Assembly: GCA_039105265.1 (NCBI GenBank)
Contig: JAPFFF010000012.1
Location: 124,001 to 188,000 of the forward strand
Direction: 5' to 3'
Length of the DNA stretch: 64,000 nucleotides
From: Tritrichomonas musculus
Taxonomy: Eukaryota; Parabasalia; Tritrichomonadida; Tritrichomonadidae
Positions 1 to 10,158 of this stretch are shown in pieces. The position numbers and the translations under genes were made by a program. The notes beneath the pieces are model-generated. The model made no database searches, was not told where the DNA came from, and saw only the letters and a list, made by a program, of their open reading frames with translations. The stretch's first letter is position 1. Each line of letters begins with the position of its first letter.

Positions 1-1
1 C

Positions 2-1549
2 ACCAACTTAATGAAATCTGAGGTTTCATATTTTGATATTACTCCAGTTGGTAACATTTTAACATTACTTTCAGAAGATGCAGAGGCAATTGAAATTGCA
101 TTTGGTAATGTTAAAGCAACACAATTTGCTGCAGTTGTTCAAGGTATCTCAGGCCTTGTTTTTGCCCTTGTTCGAAAATGGGATGTTGCACTTATCTCAA
201 TTGCCTTTGTACCAGTTGTTATTATCGCACTTTTGATTTGTGTTCCTTTCATTTTGAAACATTCTGCAATCAAATTCAAGAATGTTTCAGAATCAATGAC
301 AATTGCAGAAGAAACTCTAGGCGCAATCAGAACAGTTCGTGGTTTCACAAGAGAAGAGGTTGAAATTCATCGTTTCATGAAAGCTACCAAGGAAGCTGCC
401 AGGCGTGATAAATATATTGGTTTAATCGTTGTTGTCTTCCTTTTAGTTGTTCTTGTTAGCACAATTGGAGATGAACTTGCAGATTTCTATTATGGTGCTA
501 CGATTGTTGATAAAGGCAAGTTAGAATTTGGTAAGTTAGTCACACTTTTCTTATACACATTATTAGGTGCTCTTGGTGTTGTTTCTCTTCAAGGAACAAT
601 GCAAGGTGAAGAAAAATGTATTGCTGGAGGTGCTCGTATTCTTGAAGTTACCGAACATATCTCTGATATTCCATTTGATGGAGGTGAAATAATAGAAGAT
701 TTCAAAGGAGAGATTGAATTCAAGAATGTTTCATTTAAATATCCAACAAGAGATGCATACGTTCTCAAAAACGTTTCATTCAAAATTGCATCTCATCAAA
801 TTGGAGCACTCGTTGGCCACTCCGGTTCTGGAAAATCTACATGTGTTCAGCTTCTTGAACGATTTTATGATGTTACAGAAGGATATGTTCTTCTTGATGG
901 AAAAGATATCCGAACACTTGATCAACACTGGCTTCATACAAAAATTGCTTTGGTTTCACAAGAACCAGTTCTTTTCCATATGACTCTTCGTGAAAATCTT
1001 AAATACGGAGCTCATGATGCAACAGATGAAGAAATTCTTGCAGCTATTGAAATTGCAAATGCTAAAAAAGTTATTGATAAGCTTGAACATGGCCTTGATC
1101 AAATGATTGGAGAAAAAGGAGAATCATTATCAGGAGGTCAAAGACAAAGAATTGCAATTGCACGTGCAGTTGTTAAAAATCCACTCATTCTTATTACAGA
1201 TGAAGCAACATCCGCTCTCGATTCGCAAAGTGAAAAGAAAGTTCAAATTGCTTTAGATAAAGTTATGCAAAATTGTACTTCTGTCATCGTTGCACACAGA
1301 TTATCAACAATTCGTAACGCACATATTATTTACGTTTTCGATGCAGGTGAAATTAAAGAATCTGGAACTCATGATGAACTTGTTAAGAAAGGCGGTTATT
1401 ATTATAACTTAGTTTACAGGCAATTAACAGATAAAGATGCCAAACAGCATGACGCTGCACAAGGTAATGATGATGAAGATTCTGATGAATCTCCAAAAGG
1501 TGGAAATAAGAAGGTTGAAGACGTTTCAACTGACGAAGATGAATCTTAA
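2..1549 (+). CDS. ABCB-type (MDR/TAP-like) ABC transporter, C-terminal part, 5' end outside window
   Basis: Exports a substrate across a membrane using ATP; the substrate cannot be told. The frame is open to the window edge, so the first Met (base 11) is probably internal. Numbering from that Met, residues 1-210 are the second half of an ABC exporter membrane domain with hydrophobic helices near 35-60, 70-90 and 135-160. The ATPase follows: Walker A GHSGSGKST (269-277), Q-loop VSQEP, signature LSGGQ (373-377), Walker B ending D397-E398, and switch His429 in VAHRLST. All ATP-site motifs are present, so the domain should be active. The tail (about 470-512) is acidic and low complexity (Asp/Glu/Lys). 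The stop TAA runs into TAAA, the trichomonad polyadenylation signal. Whether it is a half or a full transporter depends on upstream sequence. Confidence 0.95.
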   Translation, partial: TNLMKSEVSYFDITPVGNILTLLSEDAEAIEIAFGNVKATQFAAVVQGISGLVFALVRKWDVALISIAFVPVVIIALLICVPFILKHSAIKFKNVSESMTIAEETLGAIRTVRGFTREEVEIHRFMKATKEAARRDKYIGLIVVVFLLVVLVSTIGDELADFYYGATIVDKGKLEFGKLVTLFLYTLLGALGVVSLQGTMQGEEKCIAGGARILEVTEHISDIPFDGGEIIEDFKGEIEFKNVSFKYPTRDAYVLKNVSFKIASHQIGALVGHSGSGKSTCVQLLERFYDVTEGYVLLDGKDIRTLDQHWLHTKIALVSQEPVLFHMTLRENLKYGAHDATDEEILAAIEIANAKKVIDKLEHGLDQMIGEKGESLSGGQRQRIAIARAVVKNPLILITDEATSALDSQSEKKVQIALDKVMQNCTSVIVAHRLSTIRNAHIIYVFDAGEIKESGTHDELVKKGGYYYNLVYRQLTDKDAKQHDAAQGNDDEDSDESPKGGNKKVEDVSTDEDES

Positions 1550-1896
1550 AATTCGTTTTATTAAAAACATGAGCTTTTTTAGTTTTGAAATTTGATATTT
1601 TTTTCCCCCATCTTTTTAAATGGCTTTGTTATTATGAATTTAAGTTTAGCTCAAGCATATTTATGATTATATCAAATCATTTTTGAATTCAAATAAGAGT
1701 TTATATGGCAGTATATAATATTATTAAGAAAACTTTTAAAAAAATTGATATTTTTTCATCTTTTAAATGATATTATAATTTGTGGCTGTGATTTGGAAAG
1801 CGAAATATTAATATTTAGTAAGGTCAAATTGTTAACAAGCATTTTCATATTTCACTTTAAAATTAGCTGAATACATTTGTACGTTTATAAAAAATA
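1550..1896. other. Intergenic, ABC transporter to 216-aa gene
   Basis: AT-rich spacer between two same-strand genes. Apart from the initiator-like motif near its right end, listed separately, I see no gene or RNA. Confidence 0.6.
1852..1857 (+). promoter_or_regulatory. Initiator-like motif TCACTT upstream of the 216-aa gene
   Basis: TCACTT fits the trichomonad initiator TCA(C/T)(A/T). The presumed +1 A (1854) is 43 nt before the ATG, longer than the usual very short leaders, so this call is weaker than the ones at 7725 and 8589. Confidence 0.35.
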
Positions 1897-2547
1897 ATGA
1901 GAGCTTTATATCAATCACAGCAAGAAAGGTATAAAAAAGAATGGTATCGAATACATAAGCAAACACCACCAAATCTTGGTCAAGATGAAAAAAAATATAA
2001 ACCTAAAAAATATGAGCCATGCACTCAAACAGTAACGGATACAACTGTATTAGCAGGATTTTCTGAAACAAGAACAGTACCTATTAACGAGCTTCATTAT
2101 TCATATTGGGGAACTGCGGAATCAGGGCCTGATCCACTAGATTATAATACTGCTCAAAATACATTGAAATCTGATCTTATTTTAAGTCACAATAATCTTC
2201 CTCAACCACTTCATGGGCAAATAAATGATTGTTTTACTCCATATGAAAATGACCTAATGGCCTTTGGTGCTTTTGAAACCATTAGAGCCGAGTTAGAAAA
2301 AAGATCAAATCATTTAGCTTTAGAAATGAAAAGAGTTGAAGATGAATTTTATCGTGCACCTAAGAAAAATTGGTTTTGCTTAAAGGGATCAGAGTTTACG
2401 CCTGAGCATTTGAGATATAATGAACTTCAGAGAAGAAAAGCAGCAAAACATGAATTTGCTGATTATTATCGCGCTATGGAAAATAATTACAATTATGATG
2501 TTGATGATGATTTTTCTGAAAAAGAGTATTCATATGAAGAAATGTAA
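1897..2547 (+). CDS. Conserved-looking hypothetical protein, 216 aa
   Basis: I do not recognise the family. The protein is hydrophilic, with no signal peptide or membrane segment. Residues 1-40 are basic with QxxYKKEW-type helical sequence, 60-120 are Pro/Asn-rich and probably extended, and 125-190 form a charged, probably coiled helix (ETIRAELEKRSNHL, then MKRVEDEFYRAPKK). The tail (195-216) is Tyr/Asp/Glu-rich. Codon use and length argue for a real gene. It reads in the same direction as the transporter upstream and the SNF2-like gene 103 bp downstream. A structural or cytoskeletal role would be a guess. Confidence 0.75.
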   Translation: MRALYQSQQERYKKEWYRIHKQTPPNLGQDEKKYKPKKYEPCTQTVTDTTVLAGFSETRTVPINELHYSYWGTAESGPDPLDYNTAQNTLKSDLILSHNNLPQPLHGQINDCFTPYENDLMAFGAFETIRAELEKRSNHLALEMKRVEDEFYRAPKKNWFCLKGSEFTPEHLRYNELQRRKAAKHEFADYYRAMENNYNYDVDDDFSEKEYSYEEM

Positions 2548-2650
2548 GTTTTATATAAAAAATAATCTTCTCAATTTTGATTTGAACAAACTTAGTGGAT
2601 TTTCAACTCCATCAAAAATAAAATTTTTTATTTTGATTTTTTAAAAAAAA

Positions 2651-3571
2651 ATGAATCCTCTTGTTGCGAAGAGAAAAGCTAAATATAGCATTAATCTTGA
2701 AAAAGATTATTTTATTTTTGGCTTGTATCCATCTAACCCATCTCTTTTCATCAATCATTTTGGTGCAAGTATGCATGACTACAGCGAAAATTCATTTCAC
2801 ATTAAAAGTAAAGACCAGTGTCAAACAATTATTTCTCATTTTACAAATGAAAATTCGCAATTGATATTCCTCATTTTTAATTGCACTGATAATAAATCTA
2901 ATTTTATTTTCCAAGCTGATGATTCTAATGCCAGTACTCCGGAAAAGGAGAAATATATGAAACAAATTGTTCAAATAAAGATAGCTAAAAAAGAATTTTC
3001 GCCTGGAACAAAAGAATTAAAAATTGAGAATATAAAATTATCGTCATTTTCCCTCAAAAATGAAATTCTTGTATTATCCAAAGTTCAATATCAATACGCA
3101 TATGACTTACTCAAAAATTTAAGCGAAAAGAAATTTGCAAAGTTATCATTTGATTACAAACAATTTAATCTTCAAGATATATGCTTCATTCCTGCAGTAG
3201 TTTCTCACCTTCATTTGAAAAATCAATTTGAAGGGCCGTTTTTAATTATTTCAAAATCAAAAAACACGGTGGACTCTTTATTTTATCTTTTTAACCAATG
3301 GACATTTTTAAGAACGCTTGTTTTGCTTGGTAATAACGAAGAATTGGATATTTTACAGAGATATGTATTTCCTCTTGTTCCAGAAAAAATGGATATTGTA
3401 AAGTATCATGTTGTTTTAACAACGCAATCAGTTTACGGAAAATCGCAATTATTTTTTAATTCGTTAACCTGGAATCTAATAATATATCTTGATAACCAAA
3501 AATCTCATCTTCAAAAAATGGAAAGTTGTTCTCATTTTGGGATTAGCATAAATGGGATAATCGAATATTGA
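2651..3571 (+). CDS. Degenerate SNF2/CHD-like protein lacking a recognisable ATP site, 306 aa
   Basis: From about residue 193 the sequence follows the first RecA-like lobe of ISWI/CHD remodellers: FEGPFLIIS matches the (H)GPFLVVxPLST segment after motif I, LFNQWTFLRTLVLLGN matches the W..EF..W....VVVYxGN segment, and YHVVLTTQSV then LTWNLIIYLDN match the segments up to motif II (LITTFE, then INW..xxIDEAH). Where a remodeller has the Walker A loop this protein has FIPAVVSHLH, and DEAH is replaced by YLDNQ. It stops just after this point, so lobe 2 is absent. Residues 1-190 are not recognised. It could be a pseudo-ATPase scaffold or a decaying truncated gene; the frame is intact over 306 codons. 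Convergent with the Ser/Asn-rich gene 130 bp downstream. Confidence 0.6.
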   Translation: MNPLVAKRKAKYSINLEKDYFIFGLYPSNPSLFINHFGASMHDYSENSFHIKSKDQCQTIISHFTNENSQLIFLIFNCTDNKSNFIFQADDSNASTPEKEKYMKQIVQIKIAKKEFSPGTKELKIENIKLSSFSLKNEILVLSKVQYQYAYDLLKNLSEKKFAKLSFDYKQFNLQDICFIPAVVSHLHLKNQFEGPFLIISKSKNTVDSLFYLFNQWTFLRTLVLLGNNEELDILQRYVFPLVPEKMDIVKYHVVLTTQSVYGKSQLFFNSLTWNLIIYLDNQKSHLQKMESCSHFGISINGIIEY

Positions 3572-3700
3572 ATAAAAAAAATATTTAATCAATAACTTTT
3601 TGAAAACTTTATTTAAAATATTTAACATTTTTTATTAAAATGGTAATAAACAATATTTATAACTATTCACATAGAAATAAATATCAATGATTACAATAAT

Positions 3701-6697
3701 TTACTTTCCTTGGCTTCCATACAATTTAAGAAGTTCTTCAATATCGGCATCGTCGGAATCTTCTTCAAGTTGGCCAAGCGCAGCGGCTTTACTAGCACCA
3801 AGTCTAGAAGGATTAGGAGTAGGAATATCTAAATGAATAACTAAATCGTCGTTTTTCTGTTTTTGAGATGATTTAGAAGAGCTTGCATTAGATATGTTTG
3901 ATTTTGATTCTGAAGAAGAAATGTTCTTAGACTGCTTTTCTGATTGCTGTTGCTTAGCTTGCTGTTGTTTACTTTGTTGCTTTTGTTGTTTCTGTTGTTG
4001 CTTTTGCTTTTGTTGTTGCTGCTGTTTGGGTTTTGAACTATTCATTGAATCGCTAAGATCATCTTCAATTCGACTTTCATCAGCAAAATTATTCGAATCG
4101 TTATCATTTTCAGTTTCATTTTCATTGGGTGATCTGATATTACTATTATTAATTGGCTTTTGTTGTTGCTTTTTCTTGTTTAAAGAAGAATCCGATTCAT
4201 AAGAATCAGACAAATCTTCATTAATTATTTCCTCAGAAGATTCATTTAATTTTCTATCAGTTAAATCATTCCTTTGATTAACTTGATTATTTTGTCTTTC
4301 CGATTTGGGTGACTCGGGTTCGCTTTCTTCATTATCAGTGAAGTTATCACTAATATTCTGCATGTTAAAAGATGTTTTCAATGCTCTTTGGCTTGAATGC
4401 TGGTCACCATTATCATTGCTATTCTGGTTAGATTGGCTTAGTTTCTTTGAAATTAAATTCGATTTGGAATTTTGGGAGTTATTTGAATTAATAGAATTTG
4501 TTGAATTTGTTGCTGATAAAATTTCAAGAGAATTATTAGAATATTCGTCATTGTCATTTTCTTTTTTATGGCTGTTCTCATTGCTATTATTATTTTGCTT
4601 ATTGGTGTTGCTATCATTGTTCTTCGAATCAGATTGCATGGAATTGTGAAATTGGGTATGGCGAGGAGCAACTTGTGAAAGAGACAATGAATTTGATGAA
4701 TTGTTTATTGAATTATGCAAATTCTTGAGTTCTTGATTATCGTCATCGGCATTTTCACTTAAATCGGCGTTAAGTTCTTTTTGTTGCTTTTGTTTTTGCT
4801 GTTTGGAATTGCTTTGATCAAGTTTATTATCCTTCTGATTTGAAGATGAATTTGGCTCGTTTTCGTTTTTGTTTTTAGGATCATCTGATGACGAGTAAGA
4901 TGATGATGATAAAAGTTCAATGATTTGATTAGAACTATCTTTACTATTCAGATCAATCGACTTTGTATTACTATTCTTATTGCTTCTTTTTTGATTTTCA
5001 TTCTTTCTTGAAGAATCTTTTAATGAAGAACTTGAATTTATATGTGAATTTGAACTGCTTTCTTTGTTCTCAGTCTTGCTTGAAGTTGAATTATTTGTAG
5101 ATTTTACTTGTTTGGTTGTGTCTTTTTTACTTGATTTTTTCTTGTCATCATGATTTGATTTTTTACTTTGATTTGAAGATATTTTTTTCTTTGAGTTGTT
5201 TGAATTCTTGGATTGATTCTTAAATGAATTGTTATTCATTTTAGCAGAAAAAGAAGAAGACATTGAACTAGAATTTGACTCAACGCTTTGATTGTAATCG
5301 TTTGATGATGCTGAATCTATATCAAAATCGGCATTTACATTGGAAGAAGATGATGATGAAGAAAGTGAAGATAAAGCTGATTTCTTTAATCCAGTTTTCT
5401 TTTGACTAAACTCACCTACTATGTTTGAATTATAATTCTCATTTTTCATCTTTGAATTCATGTCATATTTAATATTAATGTTAGCGCCTTTATTTTCTGT
5501 TCCATTGTTTTTGCCTTGGATTTTTATGGAAGAAACAACCTGCTTTTTATTGTGTTTTTGCTTGGTGTTTTTAGCTTTTTGCTGGTATGCTACATATTCT
5601 GATGATGACATGTCTGAATCGAATGAATCAGCATTTGATGTTGTCATTGAAGCTGACATATAATCACTTGATGAATAATCAGATGAAGATAAAAGTGATT
5701 TATTATTTGCTTCCTTTTTGTTTGTTTTCATATATTTACGAACCAGTTCATTATTAGCTGCATAATCAATGTTTGGATCTTCATCAGAGGAAGAAGATTG
5801 AGCAATGTTGTATTTTTTAGCCATTTTCTTCCGGGTTGCAAAATAATCATCATCAAGGCTTGATGAATAAGATGATGATGACAAATATTTTTCATTATTA
5901 TTATCATACAATGTTGACATTTTATTATTGATGGGAAATTTGGACTTAACAACTTTTTTGGCTGATATATTATAATTTGTGGTATCACTTGAATCTGACG
6001 AATAAGATAAGAAGTTTTGGCCTTTCATTTTTGGTTTGCTAGATTTTTTGGGATTAGAATTTTGAGCAGGCGAACCATAAAATGATGATGATGCAGAAGA
6101 ATCTGAAAAATCTGATGAATCAGACATATAGTTAGCCCATTTTTGGTTTTGTAACTTTTCGTTATTGTAAAAGTTTTTATTTTGATTCTTTCTGTTATTA
6201 CCAATAATGTTTATTGTAGGAGCATGATTTTTATTTCCATTTCTATTTGCAATAAGTGATTTCATTTTTTTATGATGATTGTCAAACATTGAATCCTCAC
6301 TTTCATAAGAAGATGACGAATAATCCGATATTGAAAATGATGGATTAGAGTTTTTTCTATTTGCCTGCTTCCTCATTTTATTATTTGAATAATCTGAGTC
6401 TGAGTCTGAATCAAAATCATAATTTGAATCTGAATAATTGGGACTTTTGGTATATTTTGGAGCAATAAGTGATGAACGATAATTCTTGGGACTTTTCAAT
6501 GTCATCCTTGAAGATGATTTTATAGTTTTAGTTTGTGATCCCATTGGTGAATTTATCATATCTTTGAAGGCATCAAGTCTTTTTTGGACAGCTCTAAGCT
6601 GCTCAGATACCTCTTGTTCAAGCGTCATTAAATTATTAATACTTTTGAATTCAAAAAGTTGACGGTTTACTAAAAAAAAGTTACTTGAAAAGTTCAT
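3701..6697 (-). CDS. Giant Ser/Asn-rich low-complexity protein, up to 998 aa
   Basis: Function unknown. Almost the whole protein is predicted disordered: clusters of SSSDYSSSDY type, Asp/Ser acidic patches suited to casein-kinase-type phosphorylation, Asn/Lys stretches and a Gln-rich run near the C-terminus (antisense CTG/TTG repeats about 3940-4025). Two short ordered parts stand out: an N-terminal helix beginning MTLEQEVSEQLRAV (likely coiled coil, about residues 24-48), and a C-terminal acidic helix ending EELLKLYGSQGK. Two starts are possible: base 6697, or Met24 at 6628 directly at the coiled coil; the 23 residues between look unlike the rest, so 6628 may be the true start. No membrane segment. 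Composition resembles nuclear scaffold or phosphoprotein tails, but this is inference. Confidence 0.75.
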   Translation of the reverse strand: MNFSSNFFLVNRQLFEFKSINNLMTLEQEVSEQLRAVQKRLDAFKDMINSPMGSQTKTIKSSSRMTLKSPKNYRSSLIAPKYTKSPNYSDSNYDFDSDSDSDYSNNKMRKQANRKNSNPSFSISDYSSSSYESEDSMFDNHHKKMKSLIANRNGNKNHAPTINIIGNNRKNQNKNFYNNEKLQNQKWANYMSDSSDFSDSSASSSFYGSPAQNSNPKKSSKPKMKGQNFLSYSSDSSDTTNYNISAKKVVKSKFPINNKMSTLYDNNNEKYLSSSSYSSSLDDDYFATRKKMAKKYNIAQSSSSDEDPNIDYAANNELVRKYMKTNKKEANNKSLLSSSDYSSSDYMSASMTTSNADSFDSDMSSSEYVAYQQKAKNTKQKHNKKQVVSSIKIQGKNNGTENKGANINIKYDMNSKMKNENYNSNIVGEFSQKKTGLKKSALSSLSSSSSSSNVNADFDIDSASSNDYNQSVESNSSSMSSSFSAKMNNNSFKNQSKNSNNSKKKISSNQSKKSNHDDKKKSSKKDTTKQVKSTNNSTSSKTENKESSSNSHINSSSSLKDSSRKNENQKRSNKNSNTKSIDLNSKDSSNQIIELLSSSSYSSSDDPKNKNENEPNSSSNQKDNKLDQSNSKQQKQKQQKELNADLSENADDDNQELKNLHNSINNSSNSLSLSQVAPRHTQFHNSMQSDSKNNDSNTNKQNNNSNENSHKKENDNDEYSNNSLEILSATNSTNSINSNNSQNSKSNLISKKLSQSNQNSNDNGDQHSSQRALKTSFNMQNISDNFTDNEESEPESPKSERQNNQVNQRNDLTDRKLNESSEEIINEDLSDSYESDSSLNKKKQQQKPINNSNIRSPNENETENDNDSNNFADESRIEDDLSDSMNSSKPKQQQQQKQKQQQKQQKQQSKQQQAKQQQSEKQSKNISSSESKSNISNASSSKSSQKQKNDDLVIHLDIPTPNPSRLGASKAAALGQLEEDSDDADIEELLKLYGSQGK

Positions 6698-7160
6698 TCA
6701 ATTTTTATTTTCACCAAAATTGAGTAAAAAACTTTGTTCACTCCAAATATAATATTCTCTAAATTTTTGAATATTAAGTTGGATATTTTTAATTATCTTG
6801 TATAATAATTCTTCTTTCTTTTCACCATCTCGATAATAGTTATTTTATGTAATTTTAATATTTATATATTTATGTATATTTTTTTTAAAGTCATGGAATT
6901 TCCATGATTGAATAAATATATTGTTTTTTCACCAAAAAATATCAATGTAAATTCAATTTGATTGAATAATCTTAATTACAAATTATAATTATTCTGATAA
7001 AAAGAATCATCAATTAAAAAAATAAGTAATATTATTAATAATAACGTCACATTATATGAAGTACTTACATATTTTTGCATATATGTTCGTAATCAAAAAG
7101 AAAATACCAAATTCAATATGTTTTGAAAATGATAAAAAAAAATAAAGAAAAATAGTTTGT
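6698..7160. other. Intergenic between Ser/Asn-rich gene (5' side) and calcyphosin gene (3' side)
   Basis: Very AT-rich. It must hold the promoter of the Ser/Asn-rich gene on the minus strand, but I could not pick a convincing initiator. Short open frames here are noise. Confidence 0.5.
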
Positions 7161-7718
7161 TTATTTAACTTTCCAAGTATTGAGAAGTAATGAAATAAAT
7201 TTATCATCGCTATCAATATCTGGGCTAATTTCTCGATAAAAATCAATTAATTCTTGACGATCTATAACACCATCTCCTCGTTTATCACAAAGTCTACAGA
7301 TGTAGTTGTAACGTGCGTCAACATCTTGAACTCTGGCTAGTTCTTCTTTTGGAATTCTTCCTGTTCGATCACGATCTAGCTTGTCAAAGATCTTATTTAC
7401 CCATCCTGCGCGTATATCATTTAATGGAGGTGCTATATTATAAATGAACTCATCATAATCAATTGTTCCATTGTGGTCGAAATCAAGAAGAGTCTCAAGT
7501 TTACTAACTTGCTCTGGAGACAAGTTTACATGAATTTCTTTGAGTATTCCTGAAAGATCTTGTTTTAAATTGATTCTGCCATCACTATCTGAAGAAGTAA
7601 ATTTTTTTTCTAATATAGCTATTCCACCACCTCCATGTTTAACAATTTGTTCACGAATTTGATTCATGAGTTTTTCAAGTTCTCTATTATCTGATTTTTG
7701 AGTAATGTTCCAACTCAT
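7161..7718 (-). CDS. Calcyphosin-like EF-hand calcium-binding protein, 185 aa
   Basis: Calcium sensor of the calcyphosin/CAPSL type, soluble; in flagellated protists such proteins are often axonemal, which is inference here. Four EF-hands: loop 42-53 (SSDSDGRINLKQ, first and last ligands not standard, probably weak), 79-90 (DFDHNGTIDYDE, canonical), 115-126 (DRDRTGRIPKEE, canonical) and 145-156 (DKRGDGVIDRQE, near canonical). The family hallmarks PPLND.R...V.K.FDKLD and the C-terminal ISPDIDSDDKF...L..TW are clear, and the length matches the family. The start is supported by an initiator 10 nt upstream. The stop is followed by TAAA-type signals. Confidence 0.9.
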   Translation of the reverse strand: MSWNITQKSDNRELEKLMNQIREQIVKHGGGGIAILEKKFTSSDSDGRINLKQDLSGILKEIHVNLSPEQVSKLETLLDFDHNGTIDYDEFIYNIAPPLNDIRAGWVNKIFDKLDRDRTGRIPKEELARVQDVDARYNYICRLCDKRGDGVIDRQELIDFYREISPDIDSDDKFISLLLNTWKVK

Positions 7719-8287
7719 TTAATAAAATGAAATATGATTTATTTGAAAAAAATTAATTCAAAAAAGTTATATGATTATTTTAAACGTTATTTTATCTTTT
7801 ATATATTTTTTGCAACTATTTACATGCTTTTTTTGATTAGTAACTGAGAATCATTTACTTTGTTTTAAATCAAACAATTTTTTTTGAATGTTTGTTTGTT
7901 TGTTTGTTTGAATTTGAATTATTTCTTATCGTTAATAATTAGCTTCTTCTAATAGCTTCATTAACTTCAAAGTTAAATTGAGTTTCAGCAAATTACGCTC
8001 AAATAATAAACTTCACCAGTATAGAATAAATTTTGATATATAGCAATTGTAATAATTCAATTTATAGTTTTCGATTTTTCTTAAATTGATATAAATATTT
8101 CAAATGGCTTCAATGCAGCATTCAACGCAAAAGAAAGATTTTCTTATTTAAATAATCAAATCAACAAGAGCCCAGTTTAAAAAAATGAACCAAAACTTTT
8201 TTATCAGATAAAAATGTTAGAGGAAAAAAAAAAATGTAATGAAAAACACACTTAATGATAAAAACAATAAAGAATATTTCTGTTTAT
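7719..8287. other. Intergenic, calcyphosin to cystatin
   Basis: AT-rich with a short GTTT tandem run (about 7890-7910). Apart from the initiator at its left end, no gene or structured RNA recognised. Confidence 0.5.
7725..7730 (-). promoter_or_regulatory. Initiator TCATTT of the calcyphosin-like gene
   Basis: On the minus strand TCATTT matches the trichomonad initiator; the presumed +1 A (7728) lies 10 nt before the ATG, the short leader typical of these organisms. Confidence 0.6.
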
Positions 8288-8575
8288 TTATGCATGTGGT
8301 GCGCAGCTTTGAACTTCGATTCCTTGTGTTCCTGGTTTAACCCAAACATCAACATCATATTGTGGGCTTGAACCGCCTGTAACTTCAACAACACCGCGAA
8401 ATCTCATTCCTGCAACAACTTGTTGTGTAGCTGAAACAACTTTAACAAATTGAAGATTGTCGTTAGCTGTTTGGTTATGGTTAGCAATTGCGTCTTGGAA
8501 AGCCTTGATGACGTGTTGGTCATTAATATTGGCTTCTTTTTGTCCACCGCAGCAGCATCCTCCTTGGCAACTCAT
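8288..8575 (-). CDS. Cystatin (stefin-type cysteine protease inhibitor), 95 aa
   Basis: Small cytosolic-type cystatin expected to block papain-family proteases, which are abundant in trichomonads and important in their secretions. Evidence: the QVVAG hairpin loop at 52-56, the preceding helix (about 18-35, NDQHVIKAFQDAIANHNQ), strands FVKVVSATQ and MRFRGVVEV, and the N-terminal Gly10-Gly11 that enters the protease cleft. No signal peptide and no paired disulphide cysteines as in secreted type-2 cystatins. Odd: a tight cysteine cluster CQGGCCCGG at 3-11, which could be lipidated or bind metal. The second hairpin (PW in animals) is not obvious. Length is normal for stefins. Start fixed by the short leader and initiator. 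Confidence 0.9.
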   Translation of the reverse strand: MSCQGGCCCGGQKEANINDQHVIKAFQDAIANHNQTANDNLQFVKVVSATQQVVAGMRFRGVVEVTGGSSPQYDVDVWVKPGTQGIEVQSCAPHA

Positions 8576-10158
8576 TTTAAATTAGAAAAAGTGAAGTGGC
8601 TAAAAGAATTAAATAACAATTGATTAAAATTTTAACTGATCTTTCAAAAAAAAAACTTCAAAAATTACTTAGATACTTTGTATTTATTCATCATGATTCT
8701 GTTTTTTCTTCAGAAAGATGTATGTATTTTTTTGCATTTTTTCTGAAATTTTTCATATTGTCTCAAATTTTGATAATTTAAAATTTTACAATAATGATCG
8801 TTTTTTTAAATAAAAACTTCGTTTAAATTATCATATCAAAAAATATATTTTTTGATCAAGATAGAGTTATTTATGATCTTAAATCTTTTATTTTTTAACT
8901 TATCCATGTTTTTATTTGTTATCAAATTCATATGAATATGAAAAAGTTTTATCAATTTTCAAGCACCCTTTCAATATTTCAATAATTATATTAGGAAAGG
9001 TGATGTAAAGAATCTTTAAAAAGTGGGTAACGCTGGAAATAAGTGGATAACGGTGAAATGATACATTGAATTTTTTCAAATTGAAATAAAAAATATAACC
9101 ATTTTTCTTTTTCTTGTATGTAAAAAAACGAACTTTGTAATCCACTTAATTTTTTTAATTTAAGAGCTTCATCAGAAGGGTAGACAGTATTCCGTTAACA
9201 ATTTTAAAAACAAAAAAATCGTCAATATTAATTTATTCATCTATTTATTTTGACGAAAAAAATATAAACTATTTTTTAAGATATAAATTCGATTATATGC
9301 AGAAATAATTTATAAAGTAATGAGATATTTTAATTCTTATTTTTCATAATTGAAAGCTTTACATCATTTTCCTTCAAATTTGAAATGCTTATTCTTCCAA
9401 AATGTATCATAGGAATGCAGTTTTGCAGAGTTAATACCAAAGTGTTTTTGCTATAGAAGGTGGTGTAAAATTTTCGCGAAGTTTTTAACGGTGGGTTTTT
9501 CGCAATGAAGATTGATTATTTTTTTCACAATTAACAACCAAATATACGAAAAATCATACAAATTAATAGATTTATCTACAGAATTGTACGATAATTTATT
9601 CATTATTTCATAATAATTGCATTCAAATTTATAATTATCTTCAAATTGAGTCTACTCTAGCAAATGTAAGAAATTATTTACTCATTTTAATATGATTTTC
9701 TTTTTTTATAAAACATATAACTTAATAGAAAACACAATTCTTTTTTTTTAACTGATTGGTCTTGTATCTAAATTAATGAGGGTTAATTTATATTATTTTT
9801 TATGTCATGTCGAATTACTCTATTTCTAATTATTATTAGTTTATTTTCTGTTGGCATTAAGCTTAATGTATTTCATATCAGAATTTAATCTGAAAAAAAA
9901 AAAAATAACAATTTAGTGTTTTAATAAATAATTAGCTTTAAATATTTCTAATTTTTCAATTCTTATTTATAATTTTCATATATTGTATTATGATAAATTA
10001 TGCAATTTGCTAAAATAAATCATTTAGAGTCACTTTTTTGGTAAATCTTCATGATTAAAAATGATTTTCTATATCAAATGTGTTAGTTATCAAAATTATT
10101 TTTTATTTTAAATTATTGAATGAAAGAAATTAAAAGAAAAATGGTGACTTCCATCACA
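8576..10158. other. Non-coding AT-rich region with left arm of an inverted repeat
   Basis: No credible gene. Besides the cystatin initiator it holds the left arm of an inverted repeat (9025-9188, described separately), poly-A/poly-T tracts and short open frames with transposon-like base content but no protein resemblance. Confidence 0.5.
8589..8594 (-). promoter_or_regulatory. Initiator TCACTT of the cystatin gene
   Basis: TCACTT on the minus strand; +1 A at 8592 gives a 16-17 nt leader to the ATG at 8575, a good fit to trichomonad promoters. Confidence 0.6.

Noticed and set aside
8912-9145. 77-codon minus-strand frame
   Set aside because: AT-driven Phe/Lys/Tyr/Ile composition, overlaps an inverted-repeat arm, no motif or initiator.
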